NCBI RefSeq assembly: GCF_014192015.1
Contig: NZ_JACHXJ010000010.1
Span: forward strand, 1 to 63,951
Length of the DNA stretch: 63,951 bases
Reading direction: 5' to 3'
From: Paenibacillus rhizosphaerae
GTDB taxonomy: Bacteria; Bacillota; Bacilli; Paenibacillales; Paenibacillaceae
In this document: piece by piece, positions 23,180 through 32,157 of the stretch
Numbering within the stretch: position 1 is the stretch's first letter
Layout: each line of letters opens with the position of its first letter
Notes under the pieces: model-generated
The model's input: only the letters and a program-made list of their open reading frames with translations
Databases searched by the model: none
What the model was told of the DNA's origin: nothing
Position numbers and translations under genes: made by a program

Positions 23180-23380
23180 TTAATATCCGGGAGTCGACAC
23201 AAACGTATACAAATTCCGGTTGTAGAGCGTACCTTGAATTTCAACGAAATGCTTGGTGAATGAGGTAATTGTTCCAATGTCCACGTGTACGCCCTGCCGG
23301 AGAACCTGAACGGGAATTCCGTGGATCTGGTGCTGCTGAAAGTGCCGGTGCAGCGTAAGCAATTGGCCGAATTCAGTCAT
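23180..23380 (-). CDS. Small protein of unknown function (66 aa)
   Basis: Reverse-strand frame of 66 residues from ATG 23380, 8 nt after AAGGTGG on that strand. Codon third positions look like real coding sequence. The protein has beta-strand-like alternation (GIPVQVLRQGVHVDIGTIT, then FVEIQGTLYNRNLYTFVS), reminiscent of small Sm-like or DUF2642-type beta barrels; this similarity is my impression, not a match. A promoter (23448-23476) lies upstream. It runs convergent to prs and divergent from pth, where B. subtilis has ctc. Frames on the other strand here are less convincing. Confidence 0.62.
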   Translation of the reverse strand: MTEFGQLLTLHRHFQQHQIHGIPVQVLRQGVHVDIGTITSFTKHFVEIQGTLYNRNLYTFVSTPGY

Positions 23381-23447
23381 GAACCGTACCACCTTCTTAT
23401 GGTGATCATGGATGCCATGGCAAGAAGCAAGCAGCATCCTATACTCT

Positions 23448-23476
23448 ATTGTAACAAAATTTGGTGCTAATGCTAA
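23448..23476 (-). promoter_or_regulatory. Candidate SigA promoter of the 66-aa gene
   Basis: Reverse strand TTAGCA (23476-23471), a 17-bp spacer and TACAAT (23453-23448). Confidence 0.5.
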
Positions 23477-23528
23477 CTTGCGCAACAGGCGTAGCGGCAG
23501 CAGCCGGTTTGGAGGATCGAATAACGCA

Positions 23529-24089
23529 ATGAAATGGATTGTAGGACTCGGGAATCCGGGATCCAATTATGAAAAAACGCGCCACAACGTCGGTTTTATG
23601 ATGCTGGATGCGCTGGCGGAGCGGCACGGTATCAAGTTTGGGCCAAGCAAATGCAAGGCGCTGATCGGCGAGGGCTTTATCGGAACCGACAAGGTTGTTC
23701 TTATCAAGCCCATGACGTACATGAACCTGTCCGGAGAAGCGGTGCGGGCCTATATGGATTATTACAAGGCGAATCTCGAGGACATGATCGTCGTTTATGA
23801 CGACATGGATACGGCAACCGGCAAAATCCGCCTGCGGTATCAGGGCAGCGCCGGAGGCCATAACGGCATCAAATCGATCATTCAGCATACGGGAACACAG
23901 GTGTTCGACCGGATCCGGATGGGAATTTCCCGGCCTGAGCCGGGATACGCGATCGTCGACTATGTGCTCTCGAATTTTCCGAAAAAGGAGAACGAGCTGC
24001 TGAAGACGATGATTGAGCAAGCCTGCGACGCCGCGGAATTCAGTTTGAACCATACCTTTGAACAAACGATGGCCAAGTTTAACGGTTGA
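23529..24089 (+). CDS. pth: Peptidyl-tRNA hydrolase (SpoVC)
   Basis: 186 residues from ATG 23529, 12 nt after GGAGG; the open frame runs further upstream without a suitable start. VGLGNPGSNYEKTRHNVGF carries the catalytic His19; KPMTYMNLSGEAV, YDDMD and GGHNGIKSI complete the active site. It releases tRNA from prematurely dropped peptidyl-tRNAs. The gene is known as spoVC in B. subtilis, where a temperature-sensitive allele blocks sporulation. Confidence 0.97.
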   Translation: MKWIVGLGNPGSNYEKTRHNVGFMMLDALAERHGIKFGPSKCKALIGEGFIGTDKVVLIKPMTYMNLSGEAVRAYMDYYKANLEDMIVVYDDMDTATGKIRLRYQGSAGGHNGIKSIIQHTGTQVFDRIRMGISRPEPGYAIVDYVLSNFPKKENELLKTMIEQACDAAEFSLNHTFEQTMAKFNG

Positions 24090-24110
24090 TCTCCGGAACA
24101 GGAGTCGGGG

Positions 24111-24139
24111 GCTAAACGAACGTTTTTTCGGGCATACTG
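24111..24139 (+). promoter_or_regulatory. SigF-type promoter of fin
   Basis: GCTAA (24111-24115, four of five to GYWTA), 14 bp, then GGGCATACTG (24130-24139), which fits GGNNANANTR at every defined position. B. subtilis fin is transcribed by SigF. Confidence 0.6.
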
Positions 24140-24169
24140 AAGTATAAACGACTTTCAGGAGGCATATAG

Positions 24170-24400
24170 ATGGCAATAAATTATATTTGCCGGCACTGCC
24201 GCACGCCGCTCGGAAAAATAGATTCGTCCCTGGTTACCGACGCCCAGCTGGGGTTCCATTCCTTGACCCCGGCAGAACGTAGAGATATAATAGCGTATGA
24301 TTTAAGCGGCGACGTAACGGTCAAAGTGATCTGCGATTATTGCAGAGAAGCGCTGGAGAACAATCCGGAGCTGAGCCTGTTGGCAAACCCGCTTCAATAA
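24170..24400 (+). CDS. fin: Anti-sigma-F factor Fin (YabK)
   Basis: 76 residues with two zinc-binding pairs, CRHC (Cys7, Cys10) and CDYC (Cys55, Cys58), the Fin family layout. Fin is made in the forespore under SigF and inhibits SigF, helping the switch to SigG. The ribosome binding site CAGGAGG lies 8 nt before the ATG. The pth-fin-mfd order matches B. subtilis. With Gin at 1735, the window encodes both forespore anti-sigma factors of the SigF/SigG switch. Confidence 0.94.
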   Translation: MAINYICRHCRTPLGKIDSSLVTDAQLGFHSLTPAERRDIIAYDLSGDVTVKVICDYCREALENNPELSLLANPLQ

Positions 24401-24444
24401 TGTTGTGCGCGAAACCGCGAAAATGCGGACAGATACCGTGAATG

Positions 24445-24478
24445 GAAGGGCCTTGGCAGTGCTGCTGAGGCTTCTTTT
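24445..24478 (+). terminator. fin terminator
   Basis: Imperfect stem GAAG-GG-CCTTGGCAG/CTGCTGAGG-CTTC (bulge and one mismatch) followed by TTTT. Confidence 0.6.
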
Positions 24479-24637
24479 AGGTATTCCTTTTGTCCAGTCT
24501 CCCTAAGATAGGGGATGTCCGCCCGGTAGATATATTTTAGTGAAGCACAGCGAAAAATCACCGCAGTCAGGTATTTTATGGTAAAATTCAATCTACCATT
24601 CAAAAGATAACAAGTAAGCATAAGAGAGGTGCCCCCT

Positions 24638-27600
24638 TTGTTACATGCACTTATAGAAGCTTTCTCTAAAGATCCGGATTTGAAGTCGATTACCGCCGGG
24701 TTATCGGCCGGGATGAAGGAACAGCTCGTTTCCGGGTTGTCGGGGTCCGCGCGTCAGGTTATGCTGTCGGCACTGTTTGAAGAAATCAAACGCCCGATGC
24801 TCGTCGTCACTCACAACATGTTTTCCGCCCAGAAAATCGCGGAGGATTTACAGGAAGCGCTTTCAACAGACCGTGTGCTGCTGTATCCGGCCAATGAGCT
24901 GGTAGCGGCGGAATCCGCGGTATCCAGTCCAGAGACCCTTGCGCAGCGTATTGATGTGTTGATGAAGTGCGCGCAAGGGTTTTCGGGCATTGTGGTGGCA
25001 CCGTTTTCGGGTGTGCGCCGGTTTCTGCCTGCCCCAGAAGTGATGGCCAAAGCCCAAATTGTGATTCAAGATGGCGGCACACTGGACGCCCAAGCTTTCC
25101 TGGCCCAAATGATCGAAATGGGATACGAACGGGTCGAACGGGTAGAAGGCAAGGGCGAAATGAGCGTCCGCGGGGGAATTATCGACTTTTACCCGATGAC
25201 CTCCCTATTGGCCTACCGCGTCGAGCTGTTTGACGACGAAATCGATTCGATCCGCACGTTTGACCCATCCGATCAGCGGTCAATCGATAAAGTTAAGGAA
25301 GTCACCATTACGCCTTGCAAGGAGATCATCGCCGATCATCAGAGGCTGGAGCAGGCGGCTGCAGCCTCCGCTCAACTGCTGGAGGAGCAGCTTGGCAAGA
25401 TGACCGACCGGCAGGCGAAGCTGCGTCTAACGGAAGAAATAAAACGGGAAATGGAGCTGCTTCGCGAGCATGTCTATTTTCCGGAAATCTATAAATATAT
25501 CTCTCTGCTCTATCCGGAGCACAAGACGCTGTACGATTATTTACACAAGGACACCGTCCTCATTCTCGACGAGCCGGCGCGCCTCCTTGAAACGGCCAAA
25601 CAGCTGGAGCGTGACGAATCCGAGTGGAACTTGCATCTGCTGCAGAACGGAAAGACGCTGCCGCAGCTGCATTTGTCCGTTGACGGCGACGAGGTGCTGT
25701 ACCAGCGTCCGTTCCAGACGATATTCATGTCGATTTTCCTGCGTCAGGTTCCGCATACCCAGCCTCAGAACATCCTGAACTTTATCAGCCGGGGTATGCA
25801 GGATTTCCATGGGCAGATGAACGTGCTGAAAGCGGAAATGGACCGCTGGCATAAGTCCGGGGTTCAGGTGATGATGCTTGCCAGCAGTGACGAACGGCTC
25901 GACCGGATGCGGCGGGTGCTCCAGGATTACAACATCGAGGAACCGGTCATGCTGCAGGGTAATCTGCAGACGGGCTTTGAGATGCCGTCCATTCATTTGG
26001 CGGTGATTACCGAGGGTGAAATGTTCTCCCAGAAGCAGCGGAAGATCCGCAAGCTGGGCAAAAACATTGATAACGCCGAGCGGATCAAGAGTTATACCGA
26101 GCTGAAGGTCGGCGATTATGTCGTCCATCAAAACCACGGCATCGGTAAATATATGGGTATTGGCACACTGGAAATTAACGGCATCCACAAGGACTATATG
26201 CATATCCTGTATGCCGGCGGCGATAAGCTGTCCGTGCCGATCGAACAGATTGATCTCATTCAGAAGTACGTCGGTTCAGAGGAAAAGGAGCCGAAGATCT
26301 ACAAGCTGGGCGGTAACGAGTGGACACGCGTCAAAAATAAAGTTCGCTCTTCGGTACAGGACATCGCCGACGATTTGATCAAGCTGTACGCCGAGCGGCA
26401 GTCGACGCCGGGATACGGCTTTGAGAAGGACACGACCGAGCAGCAGGAATTCGAGGAAATGTTCCCTTACGATGAGACGCGCGATCAGCTGCGGGCGATC
26501 GAAGAGATCAAGAAGGATATGGAGCGGAACCGTCCGATGGACCGTCTGCTGTGCGGAGACGTTGGTTACGGCAAGACCGAAGTGGCGATCCGCGCCGCGT
26601 TCAAGGCCGCGATGGAGGGCAAGCAGGTAGCCGTCCTTGTACCGACGACGATTCTGGCGCAGCAGCACTACGAGACGTTCCGGGAGCGGTTCTCGGGATA
26701 TCCGATGAACATCCAGGTGCTGAGCCGGTTCCGTTCGCGGAAGGAGCAGAACGAGACGATCAAGGGGATCCGCCAGGGCACGGTCGACGTCGTAATCGGG
26801 ACGCACCGCTTGTTGTCCCAGGATCTGGTGTTCAAGGATCTGGGTCTCCTGATTGTGGACGAGGAGCAGCGGTTCGGTGTGACGCATAAGGAGAAGCTGA
26901 AGCGGCTGAAGACAAATGTCGACGTGCTGACCCTGACGGCGACGCCGATTCCGCGGACGCTGCATATGTCCATGCTGGGAGTCCGGGATCTGTCTGTCAT
27001 CGAGACGCCGCCGGAAAACCGTTTCCCTGTGCAGACGTATGTCGTGGAATACAGCCAGACGCTGGTGAGGGAAGCCATCGAACGGGAGTTGGCCCGCGGC
27101 GGTCAGGTGTATTATCTGTACAACCGCGTTCAAGGCATTCATGAAATGGCCGCCCAAATTTCGGCGCTGGTGCCGGAGGCCAAGGTTGGAGTGGGCCATG
27201 GGCAAATGTCGGAGACGGAGCTGGAGAAGACGATTCTCGACTTTCTGGACGGGGAATACGACGTCCTGGTCAGCACGAGCATTATCGAGACCGGCGTCGA
27301 TATTCCGAACGTAAATACGCTCATCGTGCATGATGCCGATAAAATGGGCCTGTCCCAGCTCTATCAGCTGCGCGGCCGTGTCGGACGTTCCAACCGGATT
27401 GCTTATGCGTATTTTACGTACCAGCGGGATAAGGTGCTGACCGAGGTGGCGGAGAAACGCCTGCAGTCGATCAAGGAATTTACGGAGCTTGGCTCCGGCT
27501 TCAAAATCGCGATGCGCGACCTCGCGATCCGCGGGGCGGGGAACCTGCTCGGAGCGGAGCAGCACGGATTCATTGCCTCCGTCGGCTTCGACCTGTACTC

Positions 27601-28162
27601 GCAAATGCTTGCCGAGGAAATCCAGAAGCGGAAGGTATCCGTTCTCGGGGAGAAAGTCGAACCGGAGAAAACGTGGAACACCGCGCTCGATATTGGCATT
27701 GATGCATATTTGCCGTCCGAGTATATTTATGACAGCATTCAAAAAATTGAAATTTATAAGAAAGTGGCGGCAGTTTCTTCGTTCGACGACGGGAAGGAGC
27801 TGGAGGATGAGCTGCTGGACCGCTTTGGGGAGCTGCCTGAGGCGGTAACGAACCTGCTGACCGTCGCCCGGCTGAAGGTATACGGCAAGATGTACGGTAT
27901 CGACTCCATCAACCGCCGTGGGGATGATCTGATCCTCAAATTTTACGAGGGACAGGAGAAGGCGGTCAGCACCGCGAAGCTTGCACAGGTTGGCAATCGC
28001 TTCGAGAGACGTGTACAATTTGAGCAGGATGCTCAAATGACGATCCGAATCAAAGGCAAGGGGCTTGATGACAAGCAGCTGCTCGATCTGCTGGAACAAT
28101 TCTTGGAAGCGATCCGTGAGCTGTTCAAATCGAAGGAGGAACTTCAGGATGTTGTTCAATAA
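24638..28162 (+). CDS. mfd: Transcription-repair coupling factor Mfd
   Basis: 1174 residues from TTG 24638, 8 nt after AGAGAGGT; GTG 24629 lies in the ribosome binding site. Domain order: UvrB-like N-terminus (to about 350); RNA polymerase interacting domain near 488 (LKVGDYVVHQNHGIGKYMGI, split for brevity at the Gly); RecG-like translocase with Walker A GDVGYGKTE (about 640), DEEQ box and TATPIPRTLHMS; then the C-terminal TRCF domain. It displaces stalled RNA polymerase and recruits UvrA. It overlaps the downstream foldase gene by 14 nt. Confidence 0.98.
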   Translation: MLHALIEAFSKDPDLKSITAGLSAGMKEQLVSGLSGSARQVMLSALFEEIKRPMLVVTHNMFSAQKIAEDLQEALSTDRVLLYPANELVAAESAVSSPETLAQRIDVLMKCAQGFSGIVVAPFSGVRRFLPAPEVMAKAQIVIQDGGTLDAQAFLAQMIEMGYERVERVEGKGEMSVRGGIIDFYPMTSLLAYRVELFDDEIDSIRTFDPSDQRSIDKVKEVTITPCKEIIADHQRLEQAAAASAQLLEEQLGKMTDRQAKLRLTEEIKREMELLREHVYFPEIYKYISLLYPEHKTLYDYLHKDTVLILDEPARLLETAKQLERDESEWNLHLLQNGKTLPQLHLSVDGDEVLYQRPFQTIFMSIFLRQVPHTQPQNILNFISRGMQDFHGQMNVLKAEMDRWHKSGVQVMMLASSDERLDRMRRVLQDYNIEEPVMLQGNLQTGFEMPSIHLAVITEGEMFSQKQRKIRKLGKNIDNAERIKSYTELKVGDYVVHQNHGIGKYMGIGTLEINGIHKDYMHILYAGGDKLSVPIEQIDLIQKYVGSEEKEPKIYKLGGNEWTRVKNKVRSSVQDIADDLIKLYAERQSTPGYGFEKDTTEQQEFEEMFPYDETRDQLRAIEEIKKDMERNRPMDRLLCGDVGYGKTEVAIRAAFKAAMEGKQVAVLVPTTILAQQHYETFRERFSGYPMNIQVLSRFRSRKEQNETIKGIRQGTVDVVIGTHRLLSQDLVFKDLGLLIVDEEQRFGVTHKEKLKRLKTNVDVLTLTATPIPRTLHMSMLGVRDLSVIETPPENRFPVQTYVVEYSQTLVREAIERELARGGQVYYLYNRVQGIHEMAAQISALVPEAKVGVGHGQMSETELEKTILDFLDGEYDVLVSTSIIETGVDIPNVNTLIVHDADKMGLSQLYQLRGRVGRSNRIAYAYFTYQRDKVLTEVAEKRLQSIKEFTELGSGFKIAMRDLAIRGAGNLLGAEQHGFIASVGFDLYSQMLAEEIQKRKVSVLGEKVEPEKTWNTALDIGIDAYLPSEYIYDSIQKIEIYKKVAAVSSFDDGKELEDELLDRFGELPEAVTNLLTVARLKVYGKMYGIDSINRRGDDLILKFYEGQEKAVSTAKLAQVGNRFERRVQFEQDAQMTIRIKGKGLDDKQLLDLLEQFLEAIRELFKSKEELQDVVQ

Positions 28163-29282
28163 GAAAAAAGCATGGAGAGGAATTCTGCTGACTTTGGTGT
28201 GCGTATTAACCCTTTCCGTGCTGGCAGCCTGCGAGAAAGGCGGCTCCGATAAAGAGAAGGATGCCAGCAAAACGGTGGCAACCTACGAAGGCGGAGAGAT
28301 CACGGAAAATGAATTCGAGACGCAGAAAAAAATCATGACGTTTATGTCTCCGGAATATGCCCAATTTATGGACATGGCGGATTTCCAAGATTATTTGGTC
28401 AAGCAAAAGATTGCTTTTGAATATTTGAGCGGCAAGGCAACGGACGATGCCAAGAAGGAGGGTGAGAAAAAGGCCGGCCAGCAAATCGACCAAATGAAGA
28501 AGCAGGTGGGCGATGACCAGTTCAAGCAGCTGCTCAATGACCAGAAGCTCAAAGAGGACGAGCTCAAGCAATATTTGGTGCAGGTGATGACGGTCATGGA
28601 GGACATGAACGCCAAAGTGACCGAAGATGACATCAAGAAGCAGTATGAGGACAACAAGCAGGATTTTATGGTGGCCACGGTGCATCATATTTTGATCGGG
28701 CTGACCGATTCGAATAACAAAGAGCGGACCAAGGAAGATGCGCTGAAGATCGCCAAAGATGTCAAATCCCAGCTGGACAAAGGGGGAGATTTCGCCGAGC
28801 TCGCTAAAAAGTACTCGGATGACTCCTCCTCCAAGGACAATGGCGGTGTCTACAAAGACTTTACCGTCGGACAGTGGAGCGTGCAGGAGTTCAAGGAGCA
28901 GGTGCTGACCCTTCCGCTGAACAAAATCAGCGCTCCCGTCGAATCCAATCTCGGATACAGCATCATCAAGGTCGACTCCCGCAAGGACACGCCTTATGAC
29001 AAGCTGACAAACGATCAAAAAGAAATGATTCGGAGTAACCTGGGCGCATCGAAGATCGATCAGTTCATGCAGAATGACCTGACGAAGATCATCAAGAAGA
29101 TCGATCTGCCGAAAACGGCGGATACGTCCAAGAGCGGCACGGGCACGACCGAAACGGGAACCCCCGGCAGCGGCACGGAAGGCTCTACTTCCGGTACCTC
29201 CGGAAGCGGAGACGGCGCGGGTACAGGCACGACAGGCAGCAGCGGAGATGCCAAAGATAGCAGCACGGGATCGGGCAAGTAA
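28149..29282 (+). CDS. PrsA-like foldase lipoprotein (parvulin PPIase)
   Basis: 377 residues from ATG 28149 (AAGGAGG 8 nt upstream), inside the mfd end. Signal peptide with lipobox LAAC (Cys28). A SurA/PrsA-type chaperone arm precedes a parvulin domain (about 174-280: VHHILIGL, FAELAKKYSDDSSSKDNGG). The C-terminal 45 residues are a Gly/Ser/Thr low-complexity tail. It acts outside the membrane, assisting folding of secreted proteins. A PPIase gene here is not part of the B. subtilis mfd neighbourhood. A second parvulin-like protein is encoded at 51294. Confidence 0.92.
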   Translation: MLFNKKKAWRGILLTLVCVLTLSVLAACEKGGSDKEKDASKTVATYEGGEITENEFETQKKIMTFMSPEYAQFMDMADFQDYLVKQKIAFEYLSGKATDDAKKEGEKKAGQQIDQMKKQVGDDQFKQLLNDQKLKEDELKQYLVQVMTVMEDMNAKVTEDDIKKQYEDNKQDFMVATVHHILIGLTDSNNKERTKEDALKIAKDVKSQLDKGGDFAELAKKYSDDSSSKDNGGVYKDFTVGQWSVQEFKEQVLTLPLNKISAPVESNLGYSIIKVDSRKDTPYDKLTNDQKEMIRSNLGASKIDQFMQNDLTKIIKKIDLPKTADTSKSGTGTTETGTPGSGTEGSTSGTSGSGDGAGTGTTGSSGDAKDSSTGSGK

Positions 29283-29315
29283 TCCATAATCCGTTTTGAA
29301 TCGTTAGTATGAAGG

Positions 29316-29345
29316 AAGGCACGGGTCAGACCCGCGCCTTTTTTT
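29316..29345 (+). terminator. Terminator after PrsA-like gene
   Basis: Stem AAGGC-a-CGGGT/ACCCG-c-GCCTT with CAG loop and seven T. Confidence 0.93.
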
Positions 29346-29403
29346 GCGGCAATGAACTGGATAAAATGTGCAAAACAACCGCAACTAATAGTTCCAACAT
29401 CAT

Positions 29404-29433
29404 GTATAAGGAATTGGGAATGGATGAATACTA
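29404..29433 (+). promoter_or_regulatory. SigG-type promoter of spoVT
   Basis: GTATA (29404-29408), an 18-bp spacer and AATACTA (29427-29433; six of seven to CATACTA). B. subtilis spoVT is a SigG-dependent forespore gene. Confidence 0.55.
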
Positions 29434-29527
29434 TGGGCAGATATCACAACTTATATTCCTGGGACTCACCTCTTCCCATAAGAACAGTAGTTGAAAAATC
29501 TTCTCTAGAAAGCGGGGCAACATGTTA

Positions 29528-30070
29528 ATGAAAGCTACTGGAATAGTCCGCCGTATCGATGACCTGGGCAGAGTGGTCATCCCCAAAGAAATCAGACGTA
29601 CACTGCGTATCCGTGAAGGAGATCCGCTTGAAATTTTTGTAGACCGTGATGGTGAAGTCATTCTGAAGAAGTACTCCCCGATCGGCGAGCTTGGCGATTT
29701 CGCCAAGGAATATGCGGAATCGCTGTATGAAGGCACCGGACATACGACCATCATTTCCGACCGCGACACCTTTATCGCTGTCGCAGGCGGCTCCAAGAAG
29801 GAATACTTGGAGAAACCGATCGGATCCCTGATCGAAAACTGCATGGACAGCCGCAAGACGCTGCTGGAAACAAACCAAGGCAGCTACGAAATCAGCAAGG
29901 ACCATCAGGAGAACCTGTCTTCTTTTGTGGCCGCGCCGATCATTTCCGGCGGAGACCCCATTGGCGCAGTGATTCTGATGAGCAAGGACGAAGCAACCAA
30001 GATGTCGCAGCTGGAAATCAAAATGTCCGAAACAGCCGCCGCTTTTCTTGGCAAGCAAATGGAGCAGTAA
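29528..30070 (+). CDS. spoVT: Stage V sporulation regulator SpoVT
   Basis: 180 residues from ATG 29528, matching the B. subtilis N-terminus; ATG 29522 in frame is the alternative. It has an N-terminal AbrB-like swapped-hairpin domain (MKATGIVRRIDDLGRVVIP, IRRTLRIREGDPLEIFVD) and a C-terminal GAF-like domain (about 55-180). SpoVT modulates SigG-dependent genes in the forespore. The DNA-binding half closely resembles that of AbrB at 9964, while the C-terminal halves are unrelated. Confidence 0.97.
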   Translation: MKATGIVRRIDDLGRVVIPKEIRRTLRIREGDPLEIFVDRDGEVILKKYSPIGELGDFAKEYAESLYEGTGHTTIISDRDTFIAVAGGSKKEYLEKPIGSLIENCMDSRKTLLETNQGSYEISKDHQENLSSFVAAPIISGGDPIGAVILMSKDEATKMSQLEIKMSETAAAFLGKQMEQ

Positions 30071-30109
30071 ACCGGCAGGCCGGTACGGCTCTTCACCGAG
30101 CACACGAAG

Positions 30110-30159
30110 CTCCCCCTTCATATTCACGGATGATCCGGGAATGAAGGCGGGAGTTTTTT
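30110..30159 (+). terminator. spoVT terminator
   Basis: Stem CTCCC-CCTTCAT/ATGAAGG-c-GGGAG with a long loop, followed by six T. Confidence 0.9.
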
Positions 30160-30259
30160 GTGTCCGCTCTCCTCAGGTATAATAGGTGTATTCGTATTGA
30201 AAAAACGGAAAGCAACGCCAAATGATCGAGGCTGAATCCGGGCAAAAGTAGGGAAGAGG

Positions 30260-31939
30260 ATGAAACAGACAGGTGCGGCATCGAAGATGCTGCAGGGGGC
30301 TTTGATTTTAAGCATGGCCATGGTGCTGTCGAAACTGATCGGCACGCTGCAAAAAATTCCGCTCCAAAACATGGGCGGGGATGCGGTGTTCGGCATCTAT
30401 AACACGGTATATCCGCTCTATTCATTAATGATGACGATCGCGCTCGCGGGCCTGCCCGCAGCGATCTCGAAATTCGTGGCGGAGGACGAAGCCGTCGGGG
30501 GGGCAGGGGAAGGACTCCGGGTGATGAGGTTGTCCTCTGTGCTGCTGGCGCTGCTTGGCATCGTCCTGGGGGCCACCGTGTACACGTGCGCTCCGCTCAT
30601 CGGGACCTGGATCGACAATTCCAGCGTCGTGCCGGCGGTGCGGACGGCGTCCTTAGCGCTGCTGTTCGTGCCAGTGATGACCGGGATGCGCGGTTTCTTT
30701 CAGGGATACCAAAATATGATGCCCACCGCCGTTTCGCAGATCACGGAGCAGTGTGCGCGGGTGGCCGTCATGATCGGTCTGCTGATTTACCTGACGGGAA
30801 TCGGGGCGAAGCCGGAGACCATCGCAGCAGGGGCGCTGCTGGGATCGGCCGCTGGCGGTGCCGCCGGCCTCATTGTCATGTTTGGTTATTGGCGCAGGTT
30901 CCGGCGGATTCGGCGGGGCTTTGCCGGCGCAGAAGGAGCCGCAGTGCCGGCGCACCAGGAGTCTGCCGTTCAGACGGGTCAGCCGCGTCAAGCCGGGCGG
31001 GAGAGCAGCTGGAGCCTGCTGAAGCGGATTCTGCTGTACGCAATTCCCGTCTGCCTCGGTTCACTGGCTGTACCTTTGATCGGCATGGTGGACAGCTTTA
31101 CCGTACCGCGGCTGCTTAAAGCCGGAGGTGCCGGCGAGGCGGGTGCGATGATCCAGTTCGGCATCTATAACCGCGGTATTCCCATCGTCCAGCTGGTGAC
31201 GATGCTGGCTACGTCGTTGTCGGTGCTGTTCATTCCCGCTTTAGCGGATGCGAAGGCGAGAGGCGACCGCGAGCTGGTGAGCGAGCGTACCCGGCTGTCC
31301 CTGCGATGGTTCTGGCTGCTGGGACTGGCCGCCTCGGTGGGGATTGCCATTCTGGCCGATCCCCTGAATATCGCGCTGTACCAGGACACGGCGGGCAGCG
31401 GCGTCATGCGCTGGATCGCCTTCACTGCCGTCGGCAGCGCGCTCAGCATCATTTCGGCTTCGCTGCTGCAGGGCGTCGGCATCGTGCGTGCACCGGCCGT
31501 GCACCTGCTGGCCGCGGCAGCGGCGAAGACGCTGCTGAACCTGCTGCTGGTTCCGCAGCTGGGCATTACCGGCGCGGCGATCGCCGGCGTAGCCGCGCAC
31601 TTCCTGGCGGCAGCGCTCAACATCGCGCTGCTGGCCCGCAGCACCGGCCTGCGCATTCGCGCCGGTGCCGCCCTGGCCAAGCCGGCGCTGATGCTGGCCG
31701 GCATGGCCGTGGTGGCGGGCGCTGCGGCGCTCGCGGCGGACGCGGTGCTGTCCGCGCTCGGGCTGCCCGCCCGCCTCGTGGCCGCCGCGGCAAGTGTCGC
31801 CGGTGCCGCGGCCGGAGGCGCCGTGTTCCTCGCCGGCGCCGTGCTGGCCAAGCTCCTTACCGAAGAGGAGCTTGGGTTGCTGCCGAAGATCGGCCGTCCA
31901 CTGGCCGGCTTGCTGAAGCGGGTCCGGCTGCTGCGGTAA
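30260..31939 (+). CDS. MOP-superfamily polysaccharide flippase (YabM/SpoVB-like)
   Basis: 559 residues with about 14 transmembrane segments. The N-terminus LSKLIGTLQKIPLQNMGGDAVFGIYN and internal IPLIGMVDSFTVPRLL typify the SpoVB/MurJ-like MATE flippase family, which moves lipid-linked oligosaccharides across the membrane. Position (spoVT-yabM-yabN) makes it the YabM orthologue; the substrate is unknown. The last third (about 31450-31860) is extremely Ala/Gly-rich and GC-rich compared with the rest. A basic loop around residue 215-255 is longer than usual. Confidence 0.9.
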   Translation: MKQTGAASKMLQGALILSMAMVLSKLIGTLQKIPLQNMGGDAVFGIYNTVYPLYSLMMTIALAGLPAAISKFVAEDEAVGGAGEGLRVMRLSSVLLALLGIVLGATVYTCAPLIGTWIDNSSVVPAVRTASLALLFVPVMTGMRGFFQGYQNMMPTAVSQITEQCARVAVMIGLLIYLTGIGAKPETIAAGALLGSAAGGAAGLIVMFGYWRRFRRIRRGFAGAEGAAVPAHQESAVQTGQPRQAGRESSWSLLKRILLYAIPVCLGSLAVPLIGMVDSFTVPRLLKAGGAGEAGAMIQFGIYNRGIPIVQLVTMLATSLSVLFIPALADAKARGDRELVSERTRLSLRWFWLLGLAASVGIAILADPLNIALYQDTAGSGVMRWIAFTAVGSALSIISASLLQGVGIVRAPAVHLLAAAAAKTLLNLLLVPQLGITGAAIAGVAAHFLAAALNIALLARSTGLRIRAGAALAKPALMLAGMAVVAGAAALAADAVLSALGLPARLVAAAASVAGAAAGGAVFLAGAVLAKLLTEEELGLLPKIGRPLAGLLKRVRLLR

Positions 31940-32114
31940 TAGCCGGAGGGGCTGTTGAATCTTCTATTTTGCCGTCATAGAGGGAGAATGATAGAAGGGG
32001 GTGGATTAACGGATCCGCCGAACAGGCATCAGTAAAGGGCCGGGCCATAGTGAAGACCCGCCTAGCGCGTCTGGTTTTCTTTTAAAAAAGAAACCGTGAT
32101 ATAGTATATTTATG

Positions 32115-32136
32115 TCCCATTCCCGGAAGAATGGGA
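32115..32136 (+). other. Hairpin in yabN leader
   Basis: TCCCATT with AATGGGA (22 nt in all) forms a 7-8 bp stem with a CCGGAA-type loop, ending 21 nt before the yabN start. A related hairpin precedes yabS at 39608-39629. Confidence 0.5.
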
Positions 32137-32157
32137 AATAGAGCGGAGGAATGACAT

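Noticed and set aside
29309..29494. 61-codon frame between the PrsA-like gene and spoVT
   Set aside because: It begins at the terminator of the upstream gene and covers the SigG-like promoter; no ribosome binding site.
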